A stretch of 64,000 nt of DNA, from contig NZ_NCQY01000009.1 of the NCBI RefSeq assembly GCF_002894645.1, positions 510,220 to 574,219 on the forward strand. Direction: 5' to 3'. This document shows, piece after piece, positions 17,732-26,589 of this stretch. The stretch's first letter is position 1, and every line of letters starts with the position of its first letter. The notes below the pieces were generated by a model that made no database searches, had not been told where the DNA came from, and saw only the letters and a list, made by a program, of their open reading frames with translations. This DNA is from Salinibacter altiplanensis (GTDB lineage Bacteria; Bacteroidota; Rhodothermia; Rhodothermales; Salinibacteraceae). A program made the translations under genes and the position numbers.

Positions 17732-18115
17732 ATGCGCTCTGCTTCTCACGTTCATGCTATTTTACTGAGCATCACTGCGCTTCTGCCCGCGATGGCTGCT
17801 GGCGCCCCGCGGGTCTGCAGCCAGCCCGGAACGGGTCTTACCCGAGGCCCGGCCTGGAGGCAACCGGCAATCGGTACACCCAAAACGTGATCTATCGCCC
17901 TTCCGAAGCGGGCTTCCGGATGTGGAATGGGGACCGGTTCGATCTTATCTTTCAAAAGGACACCCGAAATGAAGCGCGGCATATGAGGGAAGCTCTACGA
18001 TCGACGTGGCCCCGTGTCGGTTCTCTCGTCGGGCCAGTGACTTCCGGTTTCGAAACGCCGATCATCCTCACCGACTACAGCGACCTTGCGACCGGGTCTG
18101 GAAGAGCACGGCGTC
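17732..18115 (+). pseudogene. Truncated, frameshifted peptidase-MA/TolB-like secreted protein
   Basis: The frame starting at ATG 17732 gives a signal peptide (ILLSITALLPAMAAGA), but the matching mature protein continues in another frame. That frame (NRYTQNVIYRPSEAGF ... DRFDLIFQKDTRNEARHM ... ETPIILTDYSDLATG) resembles the start of large TolB-propeller proteins with a peptidase-MA-like domain, where a Tyr-Ser-Asp loop of this kind is common. The sequence then stops being recognisable after about 18115, and the propeller is absent. It is a decayed gene with a frameshift near 17800 and a lost 3' end. Confidence 0.45.
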
Positions 18116-18279
18116 GGCCTTGGCCTGCGCCTGCCTGTTGCCGTAAAAGATGTCTCCTCAGAAGGTACCTCCTTGGAGGGTGACTGCGGGGTCTCTGCTG
18201 GAACGTTCTGAACTTTTTTACAGTGTACGCCATTTGAGCTTGTTTCTTGACGTGCTTTCCGGAAGCAGGTCCCACTCCC

Positions 18280-18609
18280 ATGAAATCTAAGCTTACGCTC
18301 CGCCTCGACGAGGACCTAAAAGAGCGCACCAAACGGCTCGCCGACAGGCGGGGGACCTCCGTCTCGAAAATCGTCGAGCACTACTTCAAGCTTCTTCTTC
18401 GGGAGGACACTTCCGACACCTCCGGCGAGGATGCCTCCTCGAACGGAGGGCCCACGAATGGAGACCAGTTAGGGGCTGCTGCGGAGGAGACGACCCTTTC
18501 CCCGCGAATCCAGAAGCTCAAAGAGAAGCTTGGAAAGCCGGCTCCGGAGATCGACATGGACGGGGACACCCGGCGCTGGGTCGAGGCCGCCGCCGAGAAG
18601 CACGCGTAG
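18280..18609 (+). CDS. DUF6364-like ribbon-helix-helix antitoxin
   Basis: A 109-residue protein. Its N-terminus KLTLRLDEDLKERTKRLADR followed by GTSVSKIVEHYF is a ribbon-helix-helix DNA-binding unit of the DUF6364 antitoxin type. The middle is an acidic Ser-rich linker and the C-terminus (KEKLGKPAPEIDMDGDTRRW) is the likely toxin-binding tail. It would bind and silence the PIN-domain toxin encoded 222 bases downstream and repress its own promoter. Confidence 0.75.
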   Translation: MKSKLTLRLDEDLKERTKRLADRRGTSVSKIVEHYFKLLLREDTSDTSGEDASSNGGPTNGDQLGAAAEETTLSPRIQKLKEKLGKPAPEIDMDGDTRRWVEAAAEKHA

Positions 18610-18831
18610 GTAACCTGGCGGTCTACACCTGGCGGGCTGCATGCTCTGATTGGCGCACCCCCACTTCTCCGTATCTGCGGTCGTGTTGCTGGGCCGAGTT
18701 GCGTTGCCGGGCCGATGAGACCTTGTGGCCCTTACTCTCCGTGCTCCTTGTGCAGTGCCTCTGTTTTCGCTTTTCTCAACGCGGTTTTCCCTCCCCACAC
18801 GGTTCTCTGCCCCCAGCGGGCAGTTTCCTCG

Positions 18832-19242
18832 ATGCGAGTTCTGTTCGATACCAATATCATCATCGACGGAGCCGTCCCGGGGCGCTCCTACCACGAGGAG
18901 GCTCTCCAGCTTCTCTCCTACACGAACCGCGGCGCGATCACCGGCCTGGTTGCCCCAGTCTCCTTCTCTACATGCTGGTACGTGGCGACGACCCATCACG
19001 ACGTAGATCCTCGGCCCCTCTTCGAAACGGTGGAAACGGTCTTTGAGCTCGCGCCGATCAGCAGGGCGGCTCTGCGCGAGGCCCTTCAGGCCAAAGGCCA
19101 GGCGGACTTCGAGGACGCCTATCTCGCCGGGGCCGGAGCCGAAGCAGGAGCAGACATTGTCGTGACCCGAAACGGGCAGGACTGCGCGGGCGGCCCACTG
19201 ACTCCATACTGCCCAGAGGCCCTTCTGCGGATGCTACAGTAG
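18832..19242 (+). CDS. PIN-domain ribonuclease toxin (VapC-like)
   Basis: A 136-residue PIN-domain protein. It shows the first acidic residue in VLFDTNIIID, a mid-protein Glu region, and the closing acidic residues in GQADFEDAYLAGAGAEAGAD followed by IVVTRNGQD. PIN toxins cut RNA using Mg2+ held by these acidic residues. The antitoxin gene lies 222 bases upstream, an unusually wide gap for a toxin-antitoxin pair, which normally overlaps or nearly touches. The frame is open to 18715, but the PIN domain starts cleanly at ATG 18832. Confidence 0.78.
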   Translation: MRVLFDTNIIIDGAVPGRSYHEEALQLLSYTNRGAITGLVAPVSFSTCWYVATTHHDVDPRPLFETVETVFELAPISRAALREALQAKGQADFEDAYLAGAGAEAGADIVVTRNGQDCAGGPLTPYCPEALLRMLQ

Positions 19243-19521
19243 TGAGCGCTCCGGGAGCTCACATCGTTACGCTTCACCCTCTTTTAGGTGAGCCCGGCCT
19301 TACCGCTGATCTCGCAGGATGGAGAAGGAGCAGGGAAGACAGCAGATGAGACTGGCTTTCTGTCGGAGTAGACCAGTTTCCCGTGCCTGCCTGAACCCAG
19401 TCTTGTTTCAGGGCATGCCTTCGCCAAAGGTTTCCAAGCACTTTCTCCCTGGGGGGTAGCCCTTCTTCAATGATCGTCTCTCTTTGGCAATCATTTCTTT
19501 TCGGCAATTGCCTCCCGGGCC

Positions 19522-20003
19522 ATGCTCTCTCCAGAAGACAGAAATGATTCTGGCGAAGATGCCCCCAACAGGAGCGACTCCGACAGGGACACTTCCGGGG
19601 AAGACGCCTCCAGCGGTGGAGATAGCAGCTCCACCGGGAATGCCCAAGCCATCGAGCGCGTAAACTGTGGACACAGGTTCACGGGCAACTTCTGCCCGGG
19701 GTGCGGGCAGGAAGCTGATCTGTCGGTCTCGGTGATTGGGGTGATCGGGAGCTTTTCCGGACGTTTATCGACCTGGAACGCGGCCCACGGCCGACGATGG
19801 TGGGTCTGACCGTTCGCCCCGGGGAGGTTCTTCGCCAGCACCTGAGCGGAGCCCAGGCCGGATTGATCGGCCCGGAGCGGTACCTGCTGGCGGCAGCGGT
19901 CGTCGACTACGGCGCCAACCGGCTTTGGGGCTGGATCGGGACCACCAAGCCGCTGGTCCGCTCAGACTCTTCTTCAAGCGGGACAGGAGAGAGACTGGAA
20001 TGA
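19522..20003 (+). pseudogene. DUF3667 protein broken by a frameshift
   Basis: The first frame encodes an acidic Ser-rich stretch and then NCGHRFTGNFCPGCGQEAD, the zinc-ribbon-like motif of DUF3667 membrane proteins, and continues to IGSFSG near 19760. The family sequence resumes in another frame with FIDLERGPRPTMVGLTVRPG and EVLRQHLSG, which matches the region leading into the membrane helices. A one-base change near 19760 explains both halves. The remainder of the family (several transmembrane helices) is missing. The gene is broken and probably not functional. Confidence 0.6.
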
Positions 20004-20067
20004 ACCCGATTTGACTTCTCCCCTTGATGAATCGAAGGGAGAAGTCAACCCTCAAGGCAGAGCAGAG

Positions 20068-20238
20068 TCACGGCAGCCGGAGACTCGTCCCCACGCTCAG
20101 GGCAACCCGATCTCCAAACGTGTGCGTACCGAGCACGCTGACCCAGGCCGGCGTGATCGTGATGGGAATCGGGCCCGGCACGACGGCTTGGTCCTGTATC
20201 ACCAAGATCACGCCGTGCGTTTGGGCCGAACGACATAC
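20068..20238 (-). pseudogene. Possible barrel-protein C-terminal remnant
   Basis: About 56 open codons on the minus strand end in two amphipathic stretches, IPITITPAWVSVLGTHTFG and RVALSVGTSLRLP-stop, which look like the last strands of an outer-membrane barrel. No matching N-terminal part is found upstream. I see nothing recognisable in the rest of the gap up to 20599. Confidence 0.3.
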
Positions 20239-20599
20239 TCACAGTCGTACCTCGTGGGATCGGCCCTTTGCGGAAGACGCTAGGGAAATTGCATGCTGAA
20301 AGCTTCGTCGAGTGACGGAGGCTCCGCTGTTGCTGATTGCATCGTGGTGGATAGCAGTCACGTGAGTCCCTCCTGCTTCTTCCCTTCCTCTCCACCGGGA
20401 TTGTGCCGGGCCCCAAGCAGTGGCGCTCGAGGAGGCGCTCTGCTCTGGGCCAGGTACCAAACGTTCAGTGTCACCAGCCCGCATCCGATTCCGCTCCAAA
20501 AGATGAGGACTCAATTTCATACTTTGGGTGTTTTTGTGGCGGAGCTCATTCTTCTACAGTTCCGACGCTTCAAGACATCTCTGTGGACGGCGTGCAAGC

Positions 20600-21289
20600 A
20601 TGGGTCGCGTTTGCGCTCACATTCCCAAAACAACCGCTTTGTGTCTGCTCATACTTCTGGTCGGTACAACGTGGGGGTCACTGCCAGCACGCGCACAGCC
20701 TCTGAGAAGCGGCGACACGTTCTACTTAGAGTTCGGCGCAGGGCTCTCCGATCTTGCCGGCGATGATGATGCATCTCCCACTCCCGATACCAATGGGTTG
20801 GTCGGAGACTTCTTCGACGTCAAAAAATTCAGAGACGGAGGGGCGTTTCCGTACGTCTTCGCGACGGAAGTCGGCTATCGGGTGCTGCCTGAGGTAGAGG
20901 TCGGGCTCGGCTACCAGTTTGGCCGGTATCCCTTTGCCTCTGGGCTTCCTCTAACCACCCGGAACGGCCTTCCAGGAGAGGGCGGAGATTTGGGAACCGC
21001 TCGTCACACGATTCAACTCGTCGGGCGTTACATGCACCGCGCTGAGAGGTGGGTCGCCAGTCCCTATGTCCACATGGGAGTCAGCGGGACGTTTGGCGGA
21101 TACCAGACTGCACTCGGCCCCCTTGCCGGACTGGGAGTGAGCGTGGCCGTGGCCGACCGCATGTCGCTTTTCTTCGAGACCCGCCTCAATTTCACCTTTC
21201 CTGACAGAGCGGTAAACGGCATAGAAGGAGGAGAGCCGTTCGATGTGGTTAGCGCATTGCCTCTAATCGGCGTGAAGCACACCTTTTGA
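20600..21289 (+). CDS. Stand-alone outer-membrane barrel, paralogue of the OmpA-fusion barrel
   Basis: A 229-residue protein with a signal peptide (LCLLILLVGTTWGSLPARAQ) and a barrel domain. It matches the first domain of the protein at 8506-10146 block by block: SGDTFYLEFGAGLSD, GAFPYVFATEVGYRVLP, VGLGYQFGRYPFASGLP, GLPGEGGDLGTARHTIQL and LPLIGVKHTF. It lacks the PKD and OmpA parts of that protein. It ends in Phe, as barrel proteins usually do. The ATG at 20600 gives a complete signal peptide. Function unknown. Confidence 0.78.
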   Translation: MGRVCAHIPKTTALCLLILLVGTTWGSLPARAQPLRSGDTFYLEFGAGLSDLAGDDDASPTPDTNGLVGDFFDVKKFRDGGAFPYVFATEVGYRVLPEVEVGLGYQFGRYPFASGLPLTTRNGLPGEGGDLGTARHTIQLVGRYMHRAERWVASPYVHMGVSGTFGGYQTALGPLAGLGVSVAVADRMSLFFETRLNFTFPDRAVNGIEGGEPFDVVSALPLIGVKHTF

Positions 21290-21604
21290 TGTTCGGTCTT
21301 CGTGACACGCTCGACCAACTCAGGCGGTACTTTCGACTGAAAGACGCGCATCGGCACGGGCGGGCGTGAGGGGATTGGGAAGGCACGGGCACCCGAAATG
21401 AGCAGTCGACTCCTGAGGACCGAGTGAGCCCCTCCGTGGAACTGCCTGAAGCGGTTCAGGCCTCTGCAGAGACGAATGGACACGTGTAGGTTGATGGATT
21501 CGCAGGCCGCCAAGACGAGATGATTTCAGCCCCGCAGGAATTTTGGAATCCGGTGGGACTGTGTGGGAGCATAGAGAGCCAAGTGCTTCTTGAACAATGC
21601 CACC

Positions 21605-21646
21605 AAAAAGAAAACGCCCGCTCCTCCAGATAGAGGAACGAGCGGG
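21605..21646 (-). terminator. Minus-strand rho-independent terminator
   Basis: Read on the minus strand, CCCGCT and CCTC pair with GAGG and AGCGGG around a short loop, with a four-base bulge. The stem is followed by GCGTTTTCTTTTT. It would end transcripts coming from the large secreted-protein gene at 22119-24752. Confidence 0.6.
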
Positions 21647-21870
21647 ATTGGTTTCTGGATGGACCCACGCTATACAGTAAAGGCCGATGCTGCACAACAA
21701 AAATCTGAGAGGGAGTGGGAGCCCCTCAATCGCAGGAGAACTGGTCATTCAAAGGGAGCCAGCGACCGAGGTGGTGGGAACAAAGTTACTGAGTGCCCTG
21801 GGGACAAGCCTCCTCAATGTGGGCGTAAACGGAATTCATTGGCAGTGTTGCCTTGGCCTGTCTCCGCTTC

Positions 21871-21944
21871 AAGGAGATCCTTCGAGGGAGATCCTTCGGC
21901 GGTCAGGCATCAGCCTCAAAATGACCCCAGCCTCAAAATGACTC
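21871..21944. repeat. Degraded half of the palindromic repeat family
   Basis: Contains GAGATCCTTCG twice and CCTCAAAATGAC twice. These correspond to the right-hand arm (GAGATCCTTC ... CAGGATGAC) of the complete elements at 50561-50699 and 51088-51213. Confidence 0.45.
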
Positions 21945-22118
21945 GGGCCGCAGAATTTTTACCGCGTAGCAAGGTCGCCAGCACCAGATGGAACCTGTCT
22001 GCCCGCACAGAGCCCACATATGAGAAGATGCCGTCGCGTGCAGGGAAATATTGCACACCGGCGCCCACACTCCATGGTGGCTCTCAACAATGTACCGTAA
22101 TGTCAGTCTTCTACTGGA

Positions 22119-24752
22119 TTACTGCAGGGGATAGCTCAGGGTGACTGGCGTTTCCAAGAGGATCTTGTACGCCGCCCCGGGCTTTAGGGAGTCGATCTGG
22201 GTGGTGCCCTGGCTGGGGCGGTACACCCGGCCCGTTTCGTCTTTCACCATAACGAGCTCGTTCTGTATGGACTCCAAGGCTTGGTCGATCGCGACGCTGG
22301 TACTGCCTGGGTAGGGGAGCCAATTCAAGCCGACGTCGAGCGAGACCGATATGGAATCGAGCGCCGTGCCCTCCATGACGAAGGACGTCGGGGCCTTCGC
22401 GTAGATCTTGTACGCCGCACTTGCATCCCACGTGCCGATCTCGTCTGTGCCCGTCTCCGGGTCAAATACCTGGCCGTCTTCTGTTTCGACCTGGACGAGG
22501 GTGGAGATTGCATCGCCGAATATCGTCTCCAGATCAGGATCGGAGGGCTGGACAGCCGTGGAGACGAGGTTCCCCCCCTTCTGAAGATCAAGGACCTGAC
22601 TCGTTGTACTTCCCCCTCCCGGAGACGCATACGGCCCCATATTCTCAAATTTGTTTATCATCGGAAGAGCCACGTAGAACGTGTTCGTGGGTCCTAATCG
22701 AACCAGGACACGGACTGATGAAAAGTCCCCAGTTTCAAATGTCTGTCGGTATTGCGTCCATCCATCTGGCTTAGAGACCAACCTTGTCAGTCGGCCCGAT
22801 TTATCAGGAGTCCACACCGAAATATCCGCAGCACCCTTCGCCCAGTAGCTGAACGTATACTTCGTGTTCTTTTCAAGTTGAACCTCAGGACTGAAGTGCT
22901 CGTTTGCTCCGTTGGTATTTGGATTGTCAAGTTTTATTCCCCTGCTCCCTCCTTTTGGATCTGACAAATCGAAAGTATACGTGACTGCATCGGGAAAGTC
23001 CACGTCCCACGTTCCCGTTCCGAGTCCCTGCCAGTCTTTTGAGGAATACAGATTTTCGACTGGTGGGTGCGTGTAGCTGAAGGTCAGATTTGGTTCATTG
23101 GTACCAGACTCATACCACGCGCCAACCTCCCCGCCGGGAATCACGAAGGAGTCGCCATTCGAGACGTTCACGGTAATGTCACGGCTGTCGTTAGGATCTA
23201 CCCGCATCACTGTCACACGCCATAGGAGCCGACCATTTGCTTCTACTGCTGTGACGATGGGGTTCTCCAACCACCCGATTTCCTCGGTCGTGTGCGTCGT
23301 GAACGAGTCGTCATTGAGTTGATTCCTAATTCCCTGAAATACATTGCTCACGTTGATGTCATTCTCATCACTTCCTCCGCCTCCACTCGCACCACGGGCA
23401 TTGAAGTGAAGTAGAGGGACGCCAGTATCAACGTGAAGAACAACGTGTCGAATGTACTCGTTATAATAGTTCGGCGTTTCATCTAGGTCGCCCTGAAAGA
23501 AGTCGTTAATGTTCGGATAGGTAATCCATGGCTGGACGTGTCCATCGGTACCCCGGTACATCGTACGGGCCAGCTTCGTCATGTACCGGACCGTCGCTAT
23601 CGGAGACTTTCCGTAGGCATATCTGACTCCTATTTTGCCTCGACTGGACCGTTTAGATAACCCTCGAATTGAAGCGTAAAGCGGTTTTGATCCGTGCGTC
23701 CCGAATATTTTGTATCTGTATTGAAGCCGCCCGTCTGAGTTCGGGGCATTGGTGCGTTCACTCTTTGGAACGCCCGTGTTTTCGTAATTGCTTCCCCTTG
23801 CATTTGGAAATTCGTTTGTAAGAGGGTCAAAAATCGCCTCGTTGAGGGCAACCGCTAACTGCGCCTTCGAAATTTCAGCATCCCATTTGGGATTGCTTCC
23901 CTGCTGGTCTATAACGTCGTCAATCGTCATCGGCGCAAGAATTTCCTTCAACGATTCCCCGTTTCTGCCGAACTCAGGGTCGTCCCACCGTGGATCGTGC
24001 TTAATGGCTTTGTTTGCTCCAACGTGAATCTCCACGTCTAACACGACCCCATCCAGATCCCCCCCCGCGTCGGTGAAGCCATTCAGAAAGTCCTGCATCC
24101 ACCCGTTCATCTGGGTGGCAGCGTGCGTAAACCATGGGCTTTGCCACTTGCTGAGGATGCGATCTCCCTGTGAAGCAGTAATGGTCACTGGGTTTCCGCT
24201 GCCGTCGTCAATCGAGATGCTGGTGTCTCCCGCCGTGGCCCCACCATCCACGTACACAAACGTGACGTCGTCCCACCCAAGAGGTGGATTCGACGGATCC
24301 CCCGTCTGGATGGCAAGCTCGTGCCCGTCGCCAAGATCGTACGGTAGTGCCTCGACAGTAATCGACGTGCGGTTTTCCCCTGAGATGTTCTCAGTTAAGG
24401 TCGTTGCAATGGTCCGGTCATTCGGGTTATCCCGATCAGGCGAGAAATTATCGTGAGCAATGTAAAAGGAAAACGCGTTCGGGAGAAGATAACGCCTCCC
24501 CTTTAGACGATCTAAGCTCTTCGGAGCTAGGGTTTGTCCGGTCTCGAATCCGAACTCATTTCCCCAATCGCTTGTCCGGATTAACTCCGATATATTGTCA
24601 GCTTCCGATGGAGGTTCGTTCCACGCAGCAGCGTGAACGGGCCCAGCGGATTGTGCCTGCACCTCCCCCCCAACCAGGACATGTGCAACGGCAAATGCGA
24701 CGAGTAGAGGGAGGAGGCGAGCCAAAATGTGGAGCCGAACCGGATGACTCAT
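22119..24752 (-). CDS. Large secreted protein, possible carbohydrate-active enzyme
   Basis: An 877-residue protein with a signal peptide (LPLLVAFAVAHVLVGGEVQAQ). The first 550 residues contain a stretch like a TIM-barrel glycosidase strand (GGDLDGVVLDVEIHVG) and several Trp-rich segments (ILSKWQSPWFTHAATQMNGW). A beta-sandwich of carbohydrate-binding type follows (KNTKYTFSYWAKGAADISVW ... YRQTFETGDFSSVRVLVRLG). The last 200 residues contain two repeats of about 75 residues built around 'LWLPYPGS/LVSTAVQPSD ... YKI' strands. I do not recognise the family with certainty. A role in handling the cell's own or a neighbour's polysaccharide is an inference from the adjacent exopolysaccharide locus. 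Confidence 0.65.
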   Translation of the reverse strand: MSHPVRLHILARLLPLLVAFAVAHVLVGGEVQAQSAGPVHAAAWNEPPSEADNISELIRTSDWGNEFGFETGQTLAPKSLDRLKGRRYLLPNAFSFYIAHDNFSPDRDNPNDRTIATTLTENISGENRTSITVEALPYDLGDGHELAIQTGDPSNPPLGWDDVTFVYVDGGATAGDTSISIDDGSGNPVTITASQGDRILSKWQSPWFTHAATQMNGWMQDFLNGFTDAGGDLDGVVLDVEIHVGANKAIKHDPRWDDPEFGRNGESLKEILAPMTIDDVIDQQGSNPKWDAEISKAQLAVALNEAIFDPLTNEFPNARGSNYENTGVPKSERTNAPNSDGRLQYRYKIFGTHGSKPLYASIRGLSKRSSRGKIGVRYAYGKSPIATVRYMTKLARTMYRGTDGHVQPWITYPNINDFFQGDLDETPNYYNEYIRHVVLHVDTGVPLLHFNARGASGGGGSDENDINVSNVFQGIRNQLNDDSFTTHTTEEIGWLENPIVTAVEANGRLLWRVTVMRVDPNDSRDITVNVSNGDSFVIPGGEVGAWYESGTNEPNLTFSYTHPPVENLYSSKDWQGLGTGTWDVDFPDAVTYTFDLSDPKGGSRGIKLDNPNTNGANEHFSPEVQLEKNTKYTFSYWAKGAADISVWTPDKSGRLTRLVSKPDGWTQYRQTFETGDFSSVRVLVRLGPTNTFYVALPMINKFENMGPYASPGGGSTTSQVLDLQKGGNLVSTAVQPSDPDLETIFGDAISTLVQVETEDGQVFDPETGTDEIGTWDASAAYKIYAKAPTSFVMEGTALDSISVSLDVGLNWLPYPGSTSVAIDQALESIQNELVMVKDETGRVYRPSQGTTQIDSLKPGAAYKILLETPVTLSYPLQ

Positions 24753-25038
24753 AGGCAGATCTGCACGGTGGCTGCGGATTGTTTCGAAGATTTACGACCA
24801 GTAACCCGCCAATGAGGATAATCAATCCTTTGAGTAGGCAGGAATGCGGTTTGTACCGTAGGAGCAGTAACCGTGCCAGTATGCGGCCTATGGATCACAT
24901 TCCCTACTTCCCTTCAATTTCCCCGATGGGCCGGTCCGCCGGTCGTCAACACATGCCGACTGCACCTGTCATCGGGAAGATGCGAAACAGGATTGGGTAG
25001 ACGCTCCCTACGCGACCGGGGTCAGAATTTGTAAAGGC

Positions 25039-25902
25039 CTACTCTTTCTCCTCTCGATTCAGTTCGTACATTTTGGCTCGCACGTTGGCGATATAATTTC
25101 CCCGTATCTGACTTGCAATCAGCCCTGGATTTCCCTCCAGAAATCCCAACTGAAACACGTAGTGGTACAGAAACCACAGGAGGGGCTCGAAGGGAACTCG
25201 GATGGCAATCTTCTTGAGGAAGCGCCGTCGCTCCTGGGCGTTGCCGAAGAAATTGGCTCTAACGGAGTCCTCCCCGTAGGTGCCGCCATCAAGGTATGCC
25301 CGCCGCAGATGGGCCTCCCACGTCGAGTACCGGTTGTGGCGAGCAATGTACGCCTCCAGCCCTTTGAAGTCCTCGTGGATCAGATCCGTCTCCAGGGTCC
25401 CGACCGTCCCGTCGACAATGAGCCGCTCGTGAACCTCCATGTCGAGCCCACTGGGATCGTCGATGAGGCGTTCGAACCGGGCGTGCCCCCTGCGAAAGAG
25501 AAGGACCGCCTCGTGGGAAAACCCCCCGTACTGGAATTCCTGTCCCAAAAAATGGAACCCCTTGGTAATTAGGTATGCGTCTTCGGCGTTTTCCCTCGAA
25601 AGCGTTCCGCGGATCTCGTCCCAAAGGGCCTCCGGGACCACCTCATCGGCGTCGAGGAGAAACACCCAGTCGGTATCGATGTCAAGGGTGTCGAGGGCCC
25701 ACTGACGCTTCTTCGGATACCCGCCGTCGTAGTCGAACTGCGCGACCTCTGCGCCACGCTCGCGTGCAACCTGAGGAGTGGCGTCCATGCTCTGGGAGTC
25801 GACGACCACAACGCGTTCGGCCGGGCCGAGCGCCTCCAGACAACGAGGCAGGTTCACCTCCTCGTTTTTCGCCGCAATGAGAACGGTAACGGGGAGCGTC
25901 AC
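25039..25902 (-). CDS. GT2 family glycosyltransferase (WaaE-like)
   Basis: A 287-residue inverting transferase. The GT-A nucleotide-binding start is VTVLIAAKNEEVNLPRCLEAL, followed by RVVVVDSQSMDAT; the DxD-like metal site is WVFLLDADEVV. The shape resembles WaaE/KdtX-like LPS-core or EPS transferases. It is the last gene of the minus-strand exopolysaccharide operon and lies nine bases after the acetyltransferase gene. The sugar and acceptor cannot be read from sequence. Confidence 0.85.
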   Translation of the reverse strand: MTLPVTVLIAAKNEEVNLPRCLEALGPAERVVVVDSQSMDATPQVARERGAEVAQFDYDGGYPKKRQWALDTLDIDTDWVFLLDADEVVPEALWDEIRGTLSRENAEDAYLITKGFHFLGQEFQYGGFSHEAVLLFRRGHARFERLIDDPSGLDMEVHERLIVDGTVGTLETDLIHEDFKGLEAYIARHNRYSTWEAHLRRAYLDGGTYGEDSVRANFFGNAQERRRFLKKIAIRVPFEPLLWFLYHYVFQLGFLEGNPGLIASQIRGNYIANVRAKMYELNREEKE

Positions 25903-25911
25903 GGGTTCAGG

Positions 25912-26496
25912 TTATGTGCTGCTCAGTTTGCGCTCTTTGAGAGGGCGTGCCGGGTTTCCTCCCGCAATCGTCCAGTCGTCGACATCGTTCACCGCCACCG
26001 CCCGGGCCCCCACGACGGCCCCTTCCCCGACCGTCACGCCGGGCCCTACGAAGGCGTCCGCGCAGACCCAAGCCTGGTCTCCCACGGTGATGGGCGGTTT
26101 TAAAAGGGGCATCGCCGGGTCCCTATGGTCATGCGTCCCCGCGCAGAGGTGGGCGCGCTGCGAGACGGTGACCCGCTCACCGACCGTCACAGGCCCGAGG
26201 TTGTAAACGAGGGCGTCCTCCCCAATTGAGCTCCAGTCGCCGATGGTCAGGTTCCACGGGTAGTAGATCGTCGCCGTGTTGTAGATATGGACCTCCGTGC
26301 CCACCGTCGCCCCGAAGAGGCGCAGCACAAAGCGGCGCCACCCGAACGCCGTGCGGGGACTCCACCGAAACGCATACTGCCCGATCATCCACAGCACACG
26401 GCGCAGGAGTTCACTGAAATCGTATTTCTGAGCCTGACGATTTTCCCCGATACTCAGTTGAGCACTGCGCTCTGTCGATGCCCGTTCTTGGTTCAT
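25912..26496 (-). CDS. WcaF-like hexapeptide acetyltransferase
   Basis: A 194-residue left-handed beta-helix acyltransferase. Hexapeptide repeats run from VGTEVHIYNTATIYYPWNLT to VGEGAVVGARAV. The family motif LCAGTHDHRDPAMPL carries the catalytic His, and the end is DDWTIAGGNPARPLKER, as in colanic-acid WcaF. It would transfer an acetyl group from acetyl-CoA to a sugar hydroxyl of the polymer. It is transcribed with the neighbouring GT2 gene. Confidence 0.85.
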   Translation of the reverse strand: MNQERASTERSAQLSIGENRQAQKYDFSELLRRVLWMIGQYAFRWSPRTAFGWRRFVLRLFGATVGTEVHIYNTATIYYPWNLTIGDWSSIGEDALVYNLGPVTVGERVTVSQRAHLCAGTHDHRDPAMPLLKPPITVGDQAWVCADAFVGPGVTVGEGAVVGARAVAVNDVDDWTIAGGNPARPLKERKLSST

Positions 26497-26589
26497 CTCA
26501 CGGCGATCTTTGATTTGATCTCCAGTCGAGGCTTCTCATGTTGATGCTTCTCATTGGGAAAACAGTGCAGAACGGCGTCTACCGCTCCT

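Larger units (their letters stand above)
21290..22118. other. Non-coding gap with a minus-strand terminator and a repeat fragment
   Basis: No convincing gene is seen in these 829 bases. The gap holds a hairpin reading as a minus-strand terminator (21605-21646) and a degraded half of the palindromic repeat family found around 50.5-51.2 kb (21871-21944). Confidence 0.5.

Noticed and set aside
16222..18183. A long forward frame over the remnants and the barrel gene
   Set aside because: It runs through several unrelated genes in a different frame from the clear barrel protein; only the short end near 17.8-18.1 kb is recognisable and is given as a remnant.
20293..20766. Forward frames overlapping the start of the 20600 barrel gene
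   Set aside because: No family signature; the barrel frame has a signal peptide and matches a paralogue.
21320..22144. Several open frames in the 21.3-22.1 kb gap
   Set aside because: Low complexity, no recognisable motif on either strand, and no homology to neighbours.
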